Positions 39,399 through 42,044 of a stretch of DNA of 42,044 nucleotides are shown in pieces. Numbering within the stretch: the first letter of the stretch is position 1; every line of letters begins with the position of its first letter. A program made the position numbers and the translations under genes. Origin of the DNA: ATZT02 sp046048135 (lineage in GTDB: Bacteria; Actinomycetota; Actinomycetes; S36-B12; UBA5976); assembly GCA_046048135.1 (NCBI GenBank), contig JBJOGR010000022.1:1-42044 (forward strand). The letters run 5' to 3'. The notes under the pieces are model-generated. The model searched no databases. It was not told the origin of the DNA and was given only the letters and a program-made list of their open reading frames with translations.

Positions 39399-39477
39399 AA
39401 CTCAACGCTACCTGCCTTAATGGTTAGGCTTGTGCGAGCGTTGCTTTTTCTGCACACGAAAATAAAGTAAAAGCTAT

Positions 39478-39549
39478 TCCGGGATCGTCTAATTGGCAGG
39501 ACACCGGCCTTTGGAGCCGTGAATCGGGGTTCGAGTCCCTGTCCCGGAG
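39478..39549 (+). tRNA. tRNA-Gln (anticodon UUG)
   Basis: A 72-nt cloverleaf with acceptor TCCGGGA/TCCCGGA, anticodon loop CTTTGGA (UUG), and T arm CGGGG-TTCGAGT-CCCTG. Discriminator G; CCA not encoded. C27 and U43 at the top of the anticodon stem do not pair. It lies directly upstream of glmU, a common actinobacterial arrangement. Confidence 0.94.
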
Positions 39550-39583
39550 CAACACTTTTTTACTAACTAATAACATCAACTAC

Positions 39584-41089
39584 GTGAGTAATTTAAATGT
39601 CGCAATTGTGTTAGCCGCTGGTGAAGGCACACGCATGAAGTCAAATACACCAAAAGTGCTTCATGAAGTTTGCGGTTTACCAATCTTGGGCCATGTTTTA
39701 AACACAGTTAAAGAATTAAAACCTCAACAAAGCCTGGTTGTTATTGGGCATCAAAAAGAATTAGTTAAGCAATATATAAATAGTGAGTTTCCAAAAGTTC
39801 AAACTGTAGTTCAAACTAAACAATTGGGCACAGGACATGCAGTCCAAACAGCTTTAGCTAGCTTAAAAGGTGTTAAAGGTTTAGTTCTAGTTCTTGCCTC
39901 AGATACTCCACTATTAAGTAGTCAAACTTTAAATCAATTAGTAAAAGCTGCTAAATCATCTAAGGCAGCAGTCTTAACCGCAGAGTTTCCAGATCCAGAA
40001 GGCTATGGCCGAATCGTTAAAGATGAAGACAAAGTCTTAAGAATTGTTGAACACAAAGATGCAAGTAGTGAAGAACTAGAAATAACTGAAATAAACACTG
40101 GCGTTTATGTATTTGATGCAGATTTGTTAAAACAAGCGGTTGCAAAACTTGGTAGCAATAATGCTCAAAAAGAAATCTATTTAACAGATGTTGTAGAAGC
40201 TATTAATAATCTTAATGAAACAGTAACTGCAGTGGTTTGCGAAAACTATGTGGAAGCACTTGGCATTAATGATCAAACTCAATTAGCAGAAGTTCAAAGA
40301 ATTAAACAACAACAAATTAATGAGCATTGGATGTTACAAGGTGTAACCATGCGTAATCCAGAATCTGTAATCATTGATCTAACAGTTTCTTTATCAAGTG
40401 GAGTTTTTCTTGACACTAATACTCATTTAATTGGTACTACCAGTGTGGAGGAGGGATCCCATATTGGACCGGATTCTTTGATACTGGATTCAAAGATTGG
40501 ACAAAATACAAGTGTTATTAAATCAACTGTGGATGAAGCACTTGTTGGAAATGATTGCCAAGTAGGTCCTTACACATATTTAAGACCTGGAACAAAACTA
40601 AAAAATGGAGTAAAAGCCGGAGCTTATGTAGAAATTAAAAACTCCACAGTAGGAGATGGTTCAAAAGTTCCACACCTTTCTTATGTTGGAGATGCAACTA
40701 TTGGAATTGAATCAAATATTGGAGCAGCAACTGTATTTGTTAACTATGACGGAGTAGAAAAACATAAAACCGTTGTTGGAAATTATGTAAAGATCGGTTC
40801 AGACACCATGCTGGTAGCCCCGGTAAAAATTGGTGACGGTGCATACACCGCAGCAGGCTCTGTAATTACTGAAAATGTTCCTGCTGGTGCTCTTGGGGTA
40901 GAAAGAACTAAACAACGAAATATTGAAGGCTGGACAATTCGTAAAAGACCAAATTCTCCATACTCAAAATCTGTGAAAAAAGGGACTAAGAAAACAAAAA
41001 CCAAATCCAAGGCCAAAGTAACCAAACCTACGAAAAAGAAAACTAAAAACGCTAAAAAACAAACCCCGCCAAAGAAGAAAAAGAAGTAA
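39584..41089 (+). CDS. glmU: Bifunctional UDP-GlcNAc pyrophosphorylase / GlcN-1-P acetyltransferase
   Basis: A 501-residue enzyme making UDP-GlcNAc for peptidoglycan. N-terminal uridylyltransferase: VAIVLAAGEGTRMKS, QLGTGHAVQTAL, EGYGRIVKD. C-terminal left-handed beta-helix: VGPYTYLRPGTKL, AYVEIKNSTVGDGSKV, SYVGDATIGIESNIGA, with acetyltransferase loop VFVNYDGVEKHKT. Residues from about 464 to 501 form a tail in which roughly half the residues are Lys (last five all Lys). The GTG start at 39584 has TAACAT 7 bases upstream (leaderless) but could also be read through from tRNA-Gln. prs follows. Confidence 0.94.
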   Translation: MSNLNVAIVLAAGEGTRMKSNTPKVLHEVCGLPILGHVLNTVKELKPQQSLVVIGHQKELVKQYINSEFPKVQTVVQTKQLGTGHAVQTALASLKGVKGLVLVLASDTPLLSSQTLNQLVKAAKSSKAAVLTAEFPDPEGYGRIVKDEDKVLRIVEHKDASSEELEITEINTGVYVFDADLLKQAVAKLGSNNAQKEIYLTDVVEAINNLNETVTAVVCENYVEALGINDQTQLAEVQRIKQQQINEHWMLQGVTMRNPESVIIDLTVSLSSGVFLDTNTHLIGTTSVEEGSHIGPDSLILDSKIGQNTSVIKSTVDEALVGNDCQVGPYTYLRPGTKLKNGVKAGAYVEIKNSTVGDGSKVPHLSYVGDATIGIESNIGAATVFVNYDGVEKHKTVVGNYVKIGSDTMLVAPVKIGDGAYTAAGSVITENVPAGALGVERTKQRNIEGWTIRKRPNSPYSKSVKKGTKKTKTKSKAKVTKPTKKKTKNAKKQTPPKKKKK

Positions 41090-41145
41090 CCGGAATAATT
41101 AGAGTTAGCACCACAGAGAAAATCTTTTAAAGAAAAGAGATTGAA

Positions 41146-42044
41146 GTGGCCGAGGTTGAGACAGTCACCAGTAAGCGCTTGCTACTTGCAGCAGGCCGAT
41201 CTCATCCTGAATTAGCCCAAGCTGTTGCTCGCGAACTGGGCACTGAATTAGCAAAACTTTCCGCATATGACTTTGCTAATGGTGAAGTATTTGTTCGATT
41301 TGAAGAATCTGTTCGAGGTTGCGATGCATTTGTTTTGCAATCCCATACTTATCCAATTAACAAATGGATCATGGAACAACTTTTACTAATCGATGCTTTA
41401 AGAAGAGCAAGTGCTAGAAGAATTTCAGTAATCATGCCTTATTACGGTTATGCCAGACAAGATAAAAAACATAGAGGAAGAGAACCTATCTCTGCTCGTT
41501 TAATGGCAGATCTTCTAAAAACAGCAGGTGCTGATCGCATCATGACTGTTGATTTACACACAGCTCAAATTCAAGGTTTCTTTGATGGTCCAGTTGATCA
41601 CTTATTTGCAATCAAGATTTTGGCAAACCATGTTCAATCAAAAGTAGACCGAAATGACATCACTGTTGTTTCACCAGATTCAGGACGAGTAAGAGTTGCT
41701 GAACGTTGGACAGATATTTTGGGCTCACCTTTAGCGATTATTCATAAACGTAGAGATCCTGATGTGCCAAACGAAGTAAAAATGTTTGAAGTTGTGGGTG
41801 AAGTTAAGGGAAGAGTTTGTGTTCTAGTTGATGACATGATTGATACCGGCGGCACAATTGCAAAAGCAGCTGAAACACTTTTTGATAATGGTGCAAAAGA
41901 TGTAATAGTCACAGCAACTCATGGAATTTTGTCAGGCAAAGCTGCAGAAAAATTACAACAATCAAGAATTTCAGAAGTAGTAGTCACAGATACTTTGCCA
42001 ATAGTTGCTGAATCAAGATTTAATAAATTAACTATTTTGCCAAT
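41146..42044 (+). CDS. prs: Ribose-phosphate pyrophosphokinase (3' end outside window)
   Basis: The first 299 residues of PRPP synthase, open to the window end. KRLLLAAGRSHPELAQAVA at the start; GEVFVRFEESVRG; VIMPYYGYARQDKKHRGREP (ATP loop; key part YYGYARQDKKHRGREP); VDLHTAQIQGFF with the conserved His; the PRPP-binding loop VLVDDMIDTGGTI. Start GTG 41146 follows an AGAGA about 6 bases upstream. It produces PRPP for nucleotides, His and Trp. It lies 56 bases behind glmU, the usual actinobacterial glmU-prs order. Confidence 0.93.
   Translation, partial: MAEVETVTSKRLLLAAGRSHPELAQAVARELGTELAKLSAYDFANGEVFVRFEESVRGCDAFVLQSHTYPINKWIMEQLLLIDALRRASARRISVIMPYYGYARQDKKHRGREPISARLMADLLKTAGADRIMTVDLHTAQIQGFFDGPVDHLFAIKILANHVQSKVDRNDITVVSPDSGRVRVAERWTDILGSPLAIIHKRRDPDVPNEVKMFEVVGEVKGRVCVLVDDMIDTGGTIAKAAETLFDNGAKDVIVTATHGILSGKAAEKLQQSRISEVVVTDTLPIVAESRFNKLTILP

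Noticed and set aside
1..42044. CRISPR arrays or insertion sequences
   Set aside because: No regularly spaced repeats and no transposase reading frame were found in the window.

Overview
The window is a dense, AT-rich (about one third G+C by eye) bacterial chromosome segment. It probably comes from a streamlined, sunlit-water actinobacterium. Gene order supports this: citrate synthase 2 - serC next to pdxH; 5-FTHF cyclo-ligase / galU - rimJ-like - sepX-like; and pmt / rsmI - metG - tatD - rsmA - ispE / TetR - tRNA-Gln - glmU - prs are all runs known from Actinobacteria such as Mycobacterium and Streptomyces. Two photolyases, very short intergenic gaps, overlapping convergent stop codons and many promoters placed 6-8 nt before the start codon (leaderless mRNAs) fit a small-genome planktonic lineage. 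I cannot name the species.

Layout. 1-2464 is a small accessory zone: the C-terminus of an unknown protein, a YCII-like protein, a secreted Ala/Lys-rich protein, a VapBC-type toxin-antitoxin pair and a DUF1059 protein. 2467-12697 is a phosphate regulon: arsC, regX3-like and senX3-like (minus); ppk and a SixA-type phosphatase (plus); then a degenerate PstS-like lipoprotein, pstS, pstB, pstA and pstC (minus). At least four transcription units in this block carry the actinobacterial PHO-box signature (GTTAAC/GTTCAC-like hexamers every 11 bp), which I read directly from the sequence. This ties sensing, import, polyphosphate and arsenate detoxification together and corrects the starts of ppk and pstC. 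12818-16110 holds an SDR, a DUF805 protein, an orphan Phd/YefM-like 52-aa protein, and a beta-carbonic anhydrase followed by an SbtA-type bicarbonate transporter and a small unknown protein. 16103-25396 holds an Fe-S (6-4)-type photolyase, a NYN-domain protein, a compact operon (stand-alone TipAS domain, CvfC-type 'virulence factor' domain, homocysteine S-methyltransferase, SpoU methyltransferase), a 27-aa membrane peptide, an XRE regulator, serC-citA, pdxH and a classical photolyase. 25435-31950 holds an NlpC/P60 hydrolase, MgtC, tRNA-Arg, a SAF/CpaB-like protein, FmdB, a paired CrcB fluoride channel, 5-FTHF cyclo-ligase, galU, a RimJ-like acetyltransferase and a SepX-like division membrane protein. 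31947-42044 is the conserved housekeeping run pmt / rsmI-metG-tatD-rsmA-ispE / TetR / tRNA-Gln-glmU-prs, with prs cut by the window end.

No gene-free stretch exceeds 300 bases. I saw no insertion sequence, prophage or CRISPR array. The most interesting signals are the PHO-box architecture with its tandem PstS pair and hairpins, the TipAS/CvfC/homocysteine methyltransferase operon, the carbonic anhydrase-SbtA module in an apparently heterotrophic genome, and the near-universal 4- or 8-nt overlap of convergent stop codons.
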